A DNA stretch of 64,000 nt from Porphyromonadaceae bacterium UBA7176 (lineage in GTDB: Bacteria > Bacteroidota > Bacteroidia > Bacteroidales > Muribaculaceae). Position numbers and translations under genes: made by a program. The stretch is from NCBI GenBank assembly GCA_002491245.1, contig DKVO01000035.1:1-64000 (forward strand), in the 5' to 3' direction. Under the pieces are notes generated by a model. The model was not told where the DNA came from, searched no databases, and saw only the letters and a list, made by a program, of their open reading frames with translations. Positions 26,645 to 35,973 of this stretch are shown piece by piece; the stretch's first letter is position 1, and each line of letters starts with the position of its first letter.

Positions 26645-27495
26645 AGGATTGGTCGGTGTAGTGATGCGCGGTAGCGGCGGCGGTTTTCTGCCGCTTCCCT
26701 AAGGGTTTCCTGTGTAGCGTATGTGTTGCAGAATATCTCGTAGATGTAGTCGACAGCCACTTCCGATGGGTGTTTCATGTCTGCGGCGTAGAAACGGTAG
26801 TCGCGCAGGTCGTCAATCATGATTTCGTACGACGGAAAGTATCCTGCGCGCATGGGATAGGCCGGATAAAGCTCTTCGAGGGCGAGCAGGAGTGTGGCTT
26901 TGCTCACTTCGTTTCCATGTAGTCCGTCGGCGAGATGCCTGATAGGGCTTACTGTGAAGATGATGTTAGTCTGGTCAGGCAGACGTCCGATTACTGGAGC
27001 CCATGCGTCTACAATCTCTTTTATGCCCAGCCGCCGACGGCGAAAGTCGGAAGCCGGGAATTTATGGCAATTGCCGACTGCTTTTCCCTGCCGTTCGTAG
27101 ACGAATGCTGAGCCGAATGTTATTATTACAGTTTGTAATTTTGGATCGGCGAGCCGCTCGCAAACGGTTGAGAAATCAGCGTTTACTTTGGCCGCGACTG
27201 CCGTGGCATCTTGTCCGCTGTAGCGCGAGGCATAGTCGAGACAATGATATCCGTTAGGTCCTTGCACAAGGTCGTTTTCAGTGTATGCTTTCCCATCGAA
27301 TGCACGCATGATGCAATTAGCGATGGATATAGGGTTGTAGAGCGGTCCGAGAGGGTTGTGGACCACGTCGAAACCGTCGCGTCCGAGGCGCTCACCGATA
27401 TTGTCGGTGAAGCACGACCCGAGCATCAGTATCGGTTGTCGTAGGTCTATCAGACGGTTGGACTTGACCGTTTCTATTTCGGTTCGGAATTTCAT
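26641..27495 (-). CDS. GSCFA domain protein
   Basis: A 284-residue protein named for its motif, here LMLGSCFTDNIG at residues 23-32, followed by NPLGPLYNP and PVIGRLPDQTNIIFTVSPIRH. The fold belongs to the SGNH/GDSL-like hydrolases, with the Ser27 of GSCF as the likely nucleophile, which suggests an esterase acting on an acyl or acetyl group. The substrate is not known. It starts one base after the stop of the PorE-like gene and overlaps murF-alr by four bases. A role in modifying cell-wall or surface glycans would suit this position, but that is inference. Confidence 0.85.
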   Translation of the reverse strand: MKFRTEIETVKSNRLIDLRQPILMLGSCFTDNIGERLGRDGFDVVHNPLGPLYNPISIANCIMRAFDGKAYTENDLVQGPNGYHCLDYASRYSGQDATAVAAKVNADFSTVCERLADPKLQTVIITFGSAFVYERQGKAVGNCHKFPASDFRRRRLGIKEIVDAWAPVIGRLPDQTNIIFTVSPIRHLADGLHGNEVSKATLLLALEELYPAYPMRAGYFPSYEIMIDDLRDYRFYAADMKHPSEVAVDYIYEIFCNTYATQETLREAAENRRRYRASLHRPIL

Positions 27496-27496
27496 T

Positions 27497-29467
27497 TCAA
27501 TACATTCTGTAATCTATCGAAAGGACCTGGAACTCTGTCCGTCGGTTTATCTGGTCGGCTATTTCCTGATCGGCTTCGGGTAGGGCGAGGACATGTTCCT
27601 CGGTCAGTACGTCGCCTTCTTTGAACTGAGGGTATAGACGGGCCAGTTTTTTGGTGATTGTCTTGGGCTTGGATTTACCATAGCCGTGGCTCTGGAGGCG
27701 CTCGGCAGCTATACCTATGGATATGAGATAGTCTATCACCGACTGTGCGCGGCGTTGCGACAGGTTGATGTTGTATTTCTCCGAGCCTATGCGGTCGGTG
27801 TGCGAGGCCATTTCGATTGTGACGTTTGGGTTGTCGCGCAGCACCTGAGCCATAGAGTCGAGGGCTGTTTTCGATTCAGGACGAAGTGTCGCTTTGTCGA
27901 AATCGTAGAAAATATTGTCGATCACAACCGGTTTGTTTATCGACGCAAGTATGAAATCGACATTATACTCGGCATCTTCTTCTGCGATATCACTTGTAAA
28001 TTCTTGTTTTGCGTTGAGGTAGCCCTTGGCTCCGGCAAGCATTACATAGCTCACGCCCCGGTCGAGGGGGAATGAGAACGAGCCGTCGGGCTTCGCTATC
28101 TGTTTTTGATTTGATCCGTCGTTGCCTACGATGCGTATGACAGCGTCGGGAACGGGTTCTTCGTCCTTGTCGAGCACCCAACCTGAGATGAGTATCTTGA
28201 GCTCGGGTAACTCGAATGAATATATGTGGTCGTAACCACGGTTGTCACCACGGTTCGAACTGAAGAAGCCACTTTCCTTCTCTCCAAAAGTTATGCCGAA
28301 ATCGTCGGAAGGTGAATTGACCGGCCTGCCCATATTTGTGACTTTCCAACCGCCCGATTTTGTCTGCTCGGCACGGAATATGTCGAGTCCGCCAAATCCT
28401 GGATGACCGTCGGAAGCGAAATAGAACACAGAGTCGGAACGGAATACGGGGAACATCTCGTCGCCGGGAGTGTTGATCCATTCTCCAAGGTTCTCGAGTG
28501 ATCCAGCCCGTTCTTTTAGGTTTATGCGCCATATGTCTTTGCCGCCTTGTCCGCCGGGCATATCGGAGCAGAAGTATAGCCATGTACCGTCGGGCGATAC
28601 GGCCGGGTGTGCGTAGCTCGATAGAGTGTCGGCTGTTATTTCAAATTTTACCGGAGCACTCCATTTGGCGTCGCTGCGCTGGGAGGTGTATATTTCGACA
28701 CCCGTATTTGCGTTGGGCTCACGCCGGGCACGGCTCAGGTACATAGTCTGTCCGTCGGGCGAGAATGCAGGAGTTCCTTCGTCCACTTCGGTGTTCAGTT
28801 CTCCCTCTACCGGTTCAGGGCGTTTCCATTCGCCGCGTTCGTTTTTTGTGGCGAACCATATGTCGCCTTTCTTCATGCCGGTTATTTCGCTGCGACGTGT
28901 ACCTGTCGATTTCTCTGCGGTGGTGGTGAAGTAGAGCTGGTCGAGCGATTTGTCAAGATACATGGGGGCATAGTCGGCGCGGCGCGAATTGAAAAGTTTT
29001 GCGTTACGCACCACATAGCGTGTCTGCCCGTCTTTGGCAAGGCCCATGCGAGCGCCGGCGAGTATATTTGTTGCGAGCTTGTCGCCCGGTTTCCAAGCTA
29101 AATATTCCTCGAGGGCTTTTATGGCCTGACTGTATTTACCTTCGGCCATTAGTGTGCGGCCGAGGTTCAGATACAGGGTGGAGTCTGTGTAGCCATATCG
29201 GGCTGCATTCTGATATGCAGCTGATGCCCGGGCGTATTGGTTGAGCCGTCGGTGGCATTCGGCCATTTTATATGCAACCTCACCGCGAAGTTGCCGTTCT
29301 TCGCGCTTGGTGAGCTTGTTGTAGATTTTACGGTAGGTTTTCGAAGCGTCGAAATATTCGCCACGTGCCATCTGCTCGTCGGCGGCCGCAAGTTTAGGCC
29401 CCCTGCAAGAGCAAGTGACTCCGAGTGCCAGAAGGCATATGATCAGGATGTAGAGATGTCTTTTCAT
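27497..29467 (-). CDS. PorE-like OmpA-family lipoprotein with TPR and PD40 repeats
   Basis: A 656-residue lipoprotein. The start at 29467 gives MKRHLYILIICLLALGVTCSC with a lipobox Cys; the open frame further upstream runs over the promoter. Order of domains: TPR helices (about 25-140), a six-bladed PD40-type propeller (about 145-430, with FSPDGQTMYLSR, VSPDGTWLYFCSD and GITFGEKESGFFSSNR), a carboxypeptidase-regulatory-like sandwich (about 435-510), and an OmpA peptidoglycan-binding domain (NIFYDFDKATLRPES to GYGKSKP). This layout is that of PorE of the type IX secretion system and of its paralogs. Binding of peptidoglycan by the OmpA domain fits its place ahead of murF-alr. Confidence 0.85.
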   Translation of the reverse strand: MKRHLYILIICLLALGVTCSCRGPKLAAADEQMARGEYFDASKTYRKIYNKLTKREERQLRGEVAYKMAECHRRLNQYARASAAYQNAARYGYTDSTLYLNLGRTLMAEGKYSQAIKALEEYLAWKPGDKLATNILAGARMGLAKDGQTRYVVRNAKLFNSRRADYAPMYLDKSLDQLYFTTTAEKSTGTRRSEITGMKKGDIWFATKNERGEWKRPEPVEGELNTEVDEGTPAFSPDGQTMYLSRARREPNANTGVEIYTSQRSDAKWSAPVKFEITADTLSSYAHPAVSPDGTWLYFCSDMPGGQGGKDIWRINLKERAGSLENLGEWINTPGDEMFPVFRSDSVFYFASDGHPGFGGLDIFRAEQTKSGGWKVTNMGRPVNSPSDDFGITFGEKESGFFSSNRGDNRGYDHIYSFELPELKILISGWVLDKDEEPVPDAVIRIVGNDGSNQKQIAKPDGSFSFPLDRGVSYVMLAGAKGYLNAKQEFTSDIAEEDAEYNVDFILASINKPVVIDNIFYDFDKATLRPESKTALDSMAQVLRDNPNVTIEMASHTDRIGSEKYNINLSQRRAQSVIDYLISIGIAAERLQSHGYGKSKPKTITKKLARLYPQFKEGDVLTEEHVLALPEADQEIADQINRRTEFQVLSIDYRMY

Positions 29468-29523
29468 TATTAAATAAACGGTGTCGGGACGCCGATATTG
29501 TGGATTTTGGCTTAAGTCGGCTA

Positions 29524-29531
29524 CAAAGTTA
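29524..29531 (-). promoter_or_regulatory. Probable -7 element for the PorE-like/GSCFA/murF-alr unit
   Basis: TAACTTTG on the minus strand, 56 bases upstream of the start at 29467. No good -33 element is visible. Confidence 0.5.
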
Positions 29532-29602
29532 CGAAAAATACCCCGAAGGGTATCGCTATAAAACCTATACAATCTGCCAATGACAGCCGGTTGTCAGTTT
29601 TT

Positions 29603-29633
29603 TTTGCCGTATGGCGGATTTTTTGTAATTTTG
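29603..29633 (+). promoter_or_regulatory. gltX operon promoter
   Basis: TTTG at 29603-29606, 19-base spacer, TAATTTTG at 29626-29633. Close match to the Bacteroidota promoter; it ends 46 bases before the gltX ATG. Confidence 0.8.
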
Positions 29634-29679
29634 CCAAAAAATAAAAACAAGGCTAAAACCAACATAAACAGAAATCTAA

Positions 29680-31221
29680 ATGTCGCAGACAGAACGTGAG
29701 GTGCGAGTCCGTTTCGCGCCTTCTCCCACAGGACCACTGCATATCGGCGGAGTTCGCACGGCTCTCTATAACTACCTTTTCGCACGCCAGCATGGCGGCA
29801 AGATGATTTTGCGTATCGAGGATACCGACTCCCAGCGTTTTGTGCCGGGTGCTGAAGACTATATCAACGAGGCTCTCGCATGGCTTGGAATAGGAATCGA
29901 CGAGGGTGTACGTGAAGGAGGACCTTACGGCCCATACAAGCAGAGCGAGCGCCGCGACATCTATCGCGAGCATGTCAAGATGCTCCTGGATGCCGGTAAG
30001 GCCTATTTTGCTTTCGATACTCCCGAAGAGCTCAATGCCAAGCGCGCGGAGATACCCAACTTCCAGTACGATGCTTCGACACGCGGAGGAATGCGCAATT
30101 CGCTCACGATGTCGGCCGAGGAGGTCAAGAACCTTATCGATGGCGGCACGCAATATGTGGTGCGCTTTCTTGTCGAACCGGGACGCGATGTCGAAGTCGA
30201 CGACCTTCTGCGCGGAAAGGTGACTATCAAAAGCGATATTCTCGACGATAAGGTGCTCTACAAGAGTTCGGACGACCTGCCTACATATCACCTTGCCAAT
30301 ATTGTCGACGACCATCTGATGAAGGTGTCGCATGTGATCCGTGGTGAGGAATGGCTCCCGTCAGCACCTCTTCATGTGCTCCTTTACGAGGCGTTCGGCT
30401 GGAGCGACACCGCCCCCCAGTTCGTGCATCTTCCTCTTTTGCTCAAGCCCGACGGTAAAGGTAAACTCAGCAAGCGCGATGGCGACCGGCTCGGTTTCCC
30501 TGTCTTCCCACTTGAATGGCACGACCCGTTCAGCGGCGATACAAGCCGAGGCTACCGCGAGAGTGGCTATCTACCCGAAGCTGTGGTAAACTTCCTGGCT
30601 CTGTTGGGCTGGAATCCCGGCGACGATACCGAGGTGATGAGCATGGACGACCTTATCCGGAAGTTCTCGTTTGAGCATTGCTCGCGTTCTGGCGCGAAAT
30701 TCGCTTTTGAGAAAGGCAAGTGGTTCAACCACACTTATCTTCAGGCTACGTCCGACGCCGAGCTCGCTCAGCTTTTCAAACCTGTGCTTGAAGCTCACGG
30801 CGTGAATGTCGGAGATTTTTCCGACGACTATATTACACGTGCGGTAGGTATGTTGAAGAGTCGCATCAACTTTGTCGACGACCTTTGGGCCCATGCCGGC
30901 TTCTTCTTCAAAGCACCTGAAGAATACGAGGCTAAGTCGATACGCAAGCGTTGGACTCCCGACATGCCGGCCAATATGGCTGCGCTTATCGAGCTTTTGG
31001 CCGTTCAACCTGATTTCTCTGCCGCCGTACTCGAGCCGATAGTGTTGAAATGGATTGAAGAAAAAGGCTTGCATCTCGGTAATGTAATGAACGCGTTCCG
31101 TCTTGCCGTGGTTGGCGAGTGCAAAGGCCCCCACATGTTCGAAATTACCGAACTTATGGGCAAAGACGAGACCATAAAGCGTATAGAAGCCGCTATCGAA
31201 CGAATTCAACCCGTTGAATGA
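29680..31221 (+). CDS. gltX: Glutamyl-tRNA synthetase
   Basis: A 513-residue class I synthetase that charges tRNA-Glu. FAPSPTGPLHIGG at residues 12-24 holds the HIGH-like motif, RIEDTDSQR follows, and KLSKRDGD (about 262-269) is the KMSKS-like motif. Full length for the family. It heads a five-gene unit: the last bases ATGA (31218-31221) are shared with waaA. Transcription is expected from the well-formed TTTG-N19-TAATTTTG promoter just upstream. Confidence 0.96.
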   Translation: MSQTEREVRVRFAPSPTGPLHIGGVRTALYNYLFARQHGGKMILRIEDTDSQRFVPGAEDYINEALAWLGIGIDEGVREGGPYGPYKQSERRDIYREHVKMLLDAGKAYFAFDTPEELNAKRAEIPNFQYDASTRGGMRNSLTMSAEEVKNLIDGGTQYVVRFLVEPGRDVEVDDLLRGKVTIKSDILDDKVLYKSSDDLPTYHLANIVDDHLMKVSHVIRGEEWLPSAPLHVLLYEAFGWSDTAPQFVHLPLLLKPDGKGKLSKRDGDRLGFPVFPLEWHDPFSGDTSRGYRESGYLPEAVVNFLALLGWNPGDDTEVMSMDDLIRKFSFEHCSRSGAKFAFEKGKWFNHTYLQATSDAELAQLFKPVLEAHGVNVGDFSDDYITRAVGMLKSRINFVDDLWAHAGFFFKAPEEYEAKSIRKRWTPDMPANMAALIELLAVQPDFSAAVLEPIVLKWIEEKGLHLGNVMNAFRLAVVGECKGPHMFEITELMGKDETIKRIEAAIERIQPVE

Positions 31222-32504
31222 ACGCGCTCTACAATGCCGGTATCCGGCTTTATAGCGGCGTAGCACATGTTGCCGGCCTGGCTTCGTCGAAAGTCCGGCA
31301 CATGCTTCATGGCCAGGCCGAGACTCTCGAGCGGCTTGGTACGTTCAGGCGGCAGATCGCTCCTGATGGTTTCGACTTGTGGATACATGCCGCATCGTTG
31401 GGTGAGTTCGAGCAGGGGCGTCCGATTATCGATGCCTTGCTTGCTGCCCGTCCTGATGCTAAGATACTCCTGTCGTTTTTCTCTCCGTCGGGATATGAGG
31501 TGAGGTGCGACTATGACCCCCGGGTGGCGGTGGTGTATATGCCTTTCGACCTTCCGGGAAATGTGGGTAAGTTCATCGACCTGGCGAGCCCTAAGATGGC
31601 TATATTCGTCAAATACGAATTTTGGGGCAATTATCTCGGAGAATTGAAGCAGCGGAATATTCCGACATATATAGTCTCTGCTATTTTCCGCCCGGGCCAA
31701 GTGTTCTTCCGTCCGTGGGGAGGGATGTTCCGCAATATGCTGTCGTGCTTCGACCGTATCTTCGTGCAGGATGAGGCTTCGCGCCGTCTTCTTGCATCGA
31801 TAGGTGTTTTGCAGACCACAGTGGCTGGCGACACGCGCTTTGACCGTGTGACGGCAGTGTGTCGTAAACGTCGCGACATAAAACAGATGGATATATTCAA
31901 ATCTGCCCGGCCGGAAGCTTTCACGATGGTTTTCGGCAGCAGCTGGGAGAAGGATGAGGATATTTATATTCAGTCGCTTAAGAAACGCCCTGATGTGAGA
32001 GCAATCATAGCTCCACATGAATTTGACAAAGACCGCCTTGCCGCGATGCGCCGACGCCTCGGCACTGATGTGACGATGTTGTTCAGTGATTTCGAACGTC
32101 TTGTGAAAGAATCTCCTGCCCGTGCCGCCGAAGTAGCCGAAGGACTCCGGTATCTGATTGTCGATAGTTACGGTCTGTTGAGCAGCCTTTACCGGTATGC
32201 CGATGTGGCTTATATCGGAGGTGGTTTCGGTGTCGGGATACACAACATCAACGAGGCTGCGGTATATGGAATTCCGGTTATATTTGGCCCGAATTATTCC
32301 AAGTTCAACGAAGCTGTCGAACTTACGGCTCTCGGCGGAGCTTTCAGCATCGCTGATGCCAAAGGTTTCGAGGCTATTCTCGACAGGTTGACTTCCGATA
32401 TGCCGATGCGTAGGTCGGCAGGTGTGAAGGCGGCCGAATATATCGCCTCGAAGGTTGGGGCCACGCCGGTAATAATGAAAGAAATCTTTAATATCCAAGC
32501 ATGA
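31218..32504 (+). CDS. waaA: 3-deoxy-D-manno-octulosonic acid transferase
   Basis: A 428-residue GT30 glycosyltransferase (WaaA/KdtA) that attaches KDO to lipid A precursors at the inner membrane. The N-terminus is weakly hydrophobic and may anchor it. WIHAASLGEFEQGRPI carries the catalytic Glu63, and the C-terminal Rossmann half has FGSSWEKDED, IIAPHEFDKDRL and the CMP-binding IGGGFGVGIHNINEAAVYG. It overlaps gltX and the following gene by four bases each. The enzyme that activates its substrate, kdsB, lies 25 kb away on the other strand. Confidence 0.94.
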   Translation: MNALYNAGIRLYSGVAHVAGLASSKVRHMLHGQAETLERLGTFRRQIAPDGFDLWIHAASLGEFEQGRPIIDALLAARPDAKILLSFFSPSGYEVRCDYDPRVAVVYMPFDLPGNVGKFIDLASPKMAIFVKYEFWGNYLGELKQRNIPTYIVSAIFRPGQVFFRPWGGMFRNMLSCFDRIFVQDEASRRLLASIGVLQTTVAGDTRFDRVTAVCRKRRDIKQMDIFKSARPEAFTMVFGSSWEKDEDIYIQSLKKRPDVRAIIAPHEFDKDRLAAMRRRLGTDVTMLFSDFERLVKESPARAAEVAEGLRYLIVDSYGLLSSLYRYADVAYIGGGFGVGIHNINEAAVYGIPVIFGPNYSKFNEAVELTALGGAFSIADAKGFEAILDRLTSDMPMRRSAGVKAAEYIASKVGATPVIMKEIFNIQA

Positions 32505-33397
32505 TAAAAGCAGGTATTTACGGTAGCGGAACGCTCGTCGATCCGGTTCGCAAACAACTTTTGAGGCTTCTCCTCCGCCATCCTGACGTAGACCTTCGCG
32601 CCGTTGCTTCTCCGGCAGGAAACACTGCCCCTCTGGCAGAACTGCATCCGGTGTTTGCCGGCGAAACAGACCTGACTATCGAACGGGTTCTTGACCTCGA
32701 CAGTCTTGATGTCCTTTTTGTTATCGATGAAGAGAACCTTACGCCCGAGATCCTTGGGAAGTACCGCGACGATCCCGACTTCAGGCTGATTGTCCTTGGT
32801 CGGACAGGTAATATTGTCGGGCAGGATATGGGCGATTATGTATATGGCCTACCCGAATTTTACCGTAAAGATTTGGTGCGTGGTGCCCGAGCCGCAGTGG
32901 CTCCGCGTCCGGAGGCTTTGGCGATAGATCTGGCCTTGTTGCCTTTGGCAAAGAATGCGCTGATCAATGGAGAAATATCTGTCGGGCTTTCCACTCCCGG
33001 ATCGGTTGATGGAGTTGCTGACGAAGCCGGTAAATTTCTGGCCGGAGTACAGTTGTCGTTTGGTGGTGGCATAGATATAAAAGCTTTGCCTGAAGTGCCG
33101 TTCAGCCGCATCGATGTCCGTGCTGAACTGTCGACCCCGATTGCTCTCGAAGAAATCGAACGTATCTATCGCGAGGCATATGACGACCATAATTTCGTAT
33201 ATCTAATCGCCGGCAGCGGTGGCGTGGACGAAGATTTGCGCGGCAGTAACAAATGTCTGATACAATTGTCGAAAGACGGCGAGAAACTTAAGATTGAAGC
33301 TTCGGCCGACTACATGACAAAAGGCTGCACAGGAAATGCCGTCCATATCATGAATTTGCTTTTTGGCCTGTATGAGCGCACAGGCCTGTCGATTTAA
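32501..33397 (+). CDS. ArgC-like protein lacking the catalytic cysteine and histidine
   Basis: A 298-residue homolog of N-acetyl-gamma-glutamyl-phosphate reductase. The N-terminal part (AGIYGSG, LRLLLRHPDVDLRAVAS, ELHPVFAGETDLTIE), VYGLPEFYR and the C-terminal KGCTGNAVHIMNLLFGL follow ArgC. However, the active-site segment that normally reads NPGCYPT is here APRPEAL, with no cysteine, and the HRHxPEI region that supplies the catalytic histidine is replaced by FGGGIDIKALPEVPFSRIDV. The nucleotide-binding glycine pattern is also altered. It therefore probably cannot reduce an acyl phosphate. Its tight four-base overlap with waaA shows it is kept in an operon of translation and lipid A genes, away from arginine genes. 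Function unknown. Confidence 0.8.
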   Translation: MIKAGIYGSGTLVDPVRKQLLRLLLRHPDVDLRAVASPAGNTAPLAELHPVFAGETDLTIERVLDLDSLDVLFVIDEENLTPEILGKYRDDPDFRLIVLGRTGNIVGQDMGDYVYGLPEFYRKDLVRGARAAVAPRPEALAIDLALLPLAKNALINGEISVGLSTPGSVDGVADEAGKFLAGVQLSFGGGIDIKALPEVPFSRIDVRAELSTPIALEEIERIYREAYDDHNFVYLIAGSGGVDEDLRGSNKCLIQLSKDGEKLKIEASADYMTKGCTGNAVHIMNLLFGLYERTGLSI

Positions 33398-33418
33398 AAT
33401 ACCCCTGAAGCCAGAGCT

Positions 33419-34522
33419 ATGAAAATAGGAGATACAGTGCGCTACCTCAATGCAGTCGGAGGTGGACGTGTGACAAGGATTGACGGTGACATGGCATATG
33501 TGGACGACGATGGTTTTGAGACTCCCGTTCTTGTGCGCGAATGTGTGGTGATAAGTCATGCATCGGCTTTGGCCGATGCTCCGGTTGCCAAAGTGGATAT
33601 TGCCAAAGACCGTGCAGCTGCTCCTACAAAGCTTCCTGTGGTCGAGACTAAGGATGGAGATGTCCTAAATCTTGTGCTCGGTTTCGAACCTGAAAATATC
33701 AAGGCTCTGTCGCAGACAACTTTCGGGGCTTATCTTGTCAACGATTCCAATTACTATATATACTTAGCCGTGATGAGCCGTGGCAACGACGAAGAACGTT
33801 GGACCTTGCGCTATGACGGACTTGTAGAACCGAATATACAAGAATTTCTTTTTGAACTCACCGCTGCTGAGTTAGCGCATTTCGACCGTTTGGAGGTGCA
33901 TTATATGGCCTTCAAGCGCGACCGCGTGTTCGAGGCAAAGATGCCGGGACGCGTTGAACTTAAGGTTGATACGGTAAAGTTTGCCCGGCTGCATTGTTTC
34001 CGGCCTAATCCTTATTTCGATACACCTGTCATTGCATACGATATTGCAGTGGCTGACCGGCCGGCTTCGCAGCCGGTATATGATGCCGCAAGTCTGGCCG
34101 AGGGTATGGCCAGGAAAGAGCGCGACGTGCGCCGGCAGGCCAACTCCGAACGTAAGGCTTCGAACCTCAACTCGCCACGACCGAAAAACGATGTGATTGA
34201 GGTCGATCTGCACGCTTCCGCTATGTTCGACAGTACGGAAGGATTGTCGTCGGCCGATATACTCAATTTCCAGATCGACCGTTTCACAGATGTGATGAAA
34301 GCAAATCTCCATCGTCCGGGTACGCGTATAATCTTTATCCACGGTAAGGGCGACGGAGTGTTGCGTCAGGCTGTGATGAAAGAACTTACGCATCGCTTCA
34401 AAGGGCATGATGTGCAGGACGCTTCGTTCCGCGAGTATGGTTTCGGGGCCACTCAGGTGACTATACGTGCATCGGCGTCGCAGCTGCAGGAGCATAGACC
34501 AAAGAACGGTAAACGTAAATGA
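33419..34522 (+). CDS. DUF2027 and Smr domain protein
   Basis: A 367-residue protein found in Bacteroidota. The N-terminal region begins with a small SH3-like beta domain (MKIGDTVRYLNAVGGGRVTRI), then a DUF2027 beta-sandwich (about 80-230). A polar helical linker precedes the C-terminal Smr domain (about 260-360), with EVDLHAS and IIFIHGKGDGVLR. Smr domains are typically nucleases or nucleic-acid binders, as in MutS2, and the His in DLH and the HGKG loop are conserved here. The exact role is not known; it may act on RNA or DNA. It starts 21 bases after the ArgC-like gene and overlaps the next gene by four bases. Confidence 0.85.
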   Translation: MKIGDTVRYLNAVGGGRVTRIDGDMAYVDDDGFETPVLVRECVVISHASALADAPVAKVDIAKDRAAAPTKLPVVETKDGDVLNLVLGFEPENIKALSQTTFGAYLVNDSNYYIYLAVMSRGNDEERWTLRYDGLVEPNIQEFLFELTAAELAHFDRLEVHYMAFKRDRVFEAKMPGRVELKVDTVKFARLHCFRPNPYFDTPVIAYDIAVADRPASQPVYDAASLAEGMARKERDVRRQANSERKASNLNSPRPKNDVIEVDLHASAMFDSTEGLSSADILNFQIDRFTDVMKANLHRPGTRIIFIHGKGDGVLRQAVMKELTHRFKGHDVQDASFREYGFGATQVTIRASASQLQEHRPKNGKRK

Positions 34523-35286
34523 TAGTATATTTCAGCGGCACCGGCAATACACGTCATTGCGCGGCACAGCTTTCGCGCTTGACCGGAGATGAGCTTTTCG
34601 AGCTCGGTCCTGACGAGTTGTCGCGGCCTGGGGGTATTTTGCTCGATACGTCCGACGGGCGTATCGTGTGGGCTTTCCCGACTTATGCATGGGGTGTGCC
34701 GCCTGTCATGGAACGGTTCATGTCGGAGGTCGCCCTCGGAGAAAAAGCGATGTCAGCGCGTCATTACATGCTCACGACCTGCGGCGACGATATGGGCTAT
34801 ACCGACCTCCAATGGCGGAAGATAATGCTTGCCCGTGGCCTTGATGTGGCAGGGGCATATGCTGTTGTCATGCCGAATACCTATACTCTTATGCCGGGTT
34901 TTGATGTCGACAGCCGCGAGCTTGCCCTCAAAAAGATGGAAAAGTCGCGCAGCAGGATTGCCCTTATAGCAAAGGCGATGGAAGAGGGTAGTGGAGATCT
35001 GCTCGTCCGGGGTTCGTTTCCGTGGATTAAATCGAAGATATATTATCCCTTGTTCAAGCGTTTCTGCATGTCGCCTGAGCCGTTCCATACAACAGAAGCC
35101 TGTACCGCCTGCGGTTTGTGCTCTCGGATATGTCCATTGGGTAATATCTCGCCCGGCAAAGATAAAACTCCGGTATGGGGGCGTGATTGTGCCTTGTGTC
35201 TCCGGTGCTACCATTCGTGTCCGCGCCATGCTATAGCCTACGGTAGCCGTACTTCCGGCAAAGGGCAGTGGTTATGCCGGAAATGA
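34519..35286 (+). CDS. EFR1-family flavodoxin-ferredoxin protein
   Basis: A 255-residue redox protein that joins an N-terminal flavodoxin-like FMN domain (MIVYFSGTGNTRHCA, phosphate loop SGTGNT) to a C-terminal pair of 4Fe-4S clusters (CTACGLCSRICP and CALCLRCYHSCP). This is the layout of the EFR1 family. It probably passes electrons between unknown partners in the cytoplasm. It is the last gene of the gltX unit, overlapping the DUF2027-Smr gene by four bases (ATGA), and ends 12 bases from the convergent PepSY-like gene. A second member of the family lies at 46064. Confidence 0.88.
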   Translation: MIVYFSGTGNTRHCAAQLSRLTGDELFELGPDELSRPGGILLDTSDGRIVWAFPTYAWGVPPVMERFMSEVALGEKAMSARHYMLTTCGDDMGYTDLQWRKIMLARGLDVAGAYAVVMPNTYTLMPGFDVDSRELALKKMEKSRSRIALIAKAMEEGSGDLLVRGSFPWIKSKIYYPLFKRFCMSPEPFHTTEACTACGLCSRICPLGNISPGKDKTPVWGRDCALCLRCYHSCPRHAIAYGSRTSGKGQWLCRK

Positions 35287-35298
35287 ACGTCTCACGCT

Positions 35299-35781
35299 TT
35301 ATGTGTTTCCGGTCAGTTGGCCGGTAGCGGTATCGTAGTAGAGGTCGGTGTCGAGCAAGGCGATGGTATATTTGCCGTGATCGCGCGAGATACTGAAAAC
35401 TTCGTCGAGCTGTGCTGTGCCCTGGATATAATCATATACCACCGGAGGTAGTTTATCGAATAATAATACCTGCGGTAATGGCATACCGTAGCCGTCGACG
35501 GCGAGCCATTGCAAGTCTGTGCCAAATGTCATCCCCGGGCCGTCGTCGATACGGACATGGTAGCCCGATGCGGTATGGCTCACTGCCTGTAGTTCGCTGT
35601 CGGGGAAATATTGATTTATAAATTCTGTTATCTCTGACGGTAGTTCATCCCACAGGTCGCTATGGTCGCACGAAGGCATTAACGCCAAAACCACGGCCAC
35701 TACTGTTGCCGCGCCGATGTGTGCTGCGGCTTTGAGCAGGGGACGGGAGAAGTTGTATAGAGCGGTTCTTATATTTTTCAT
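35299..35781 (-). CDS. PepSY-like lipoprotein
   Basis: A 160-residue protein beginning MKNIRTALYNFSRPLLKAA, with a long hydrophobic stretch (GAATVVAVVLALMPSC) that ends in a lipobox Cys followed by DHSD. The mature part has the pattern LPSEITEFINQYFPDSELQAV and a repeat of it (LPPVVYDYIQGTAQLDEVFSI), the two halves of a PepSY-like (DUF2874) domain. Such proteins are periplasmic and of unknown function. The frame is open 14 codons further upstream to 35823, but the signal fits best from 35781. Confidence 0.75.
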   Translation of the reverse strand: MKNIRTALYNFSRPLLKAAAHIGAATVVAVVLALMPSCDHSDLWDELPSEITEFINQYFPDSELQAVSHTASGYHVRIDDGPGMTFGTDLQWLAVDGYGMPLPQVLLFDKLPPVVYDYIQGTAQLDEVFSISRDHGKYTIALLDTDLYYDTATGQLTGNT

Positions 35782-35871
35782 ATCTTGGGCTTTATTATAT
35801 TTTGCTAACATTTGAGCGGCCATGTAAGTTCGACCGGTACATATTTTTGTAAAAATTCAGACTACAAAATA

Positions 35872-35900
35872 TTGAAATACAGAAAAATTTCGTAAATTTG
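35872..35900 (+). promoter_or_regulatory. eno promoter
   Basis: TTG at 35872-35874, an 18-base spacer and TAAATTTG at 35893-35900. The predicted leader before the ATG at 35974 is about 70 bases and A-rich, which suits a strongly expressed gene. Confidence 0.7.
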
Positions 35901-35973
35901 CAGACGTAAAACTACATAAGACAAAAAATAAATCCAACACATATAATAGCAAGCTATTAAGTAAACAAAAATT

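Noticed and set aside
31206..32498. 430-codon open frame on the minus strand
   Set aside because: Antisense to waaA; no recognisable domain.
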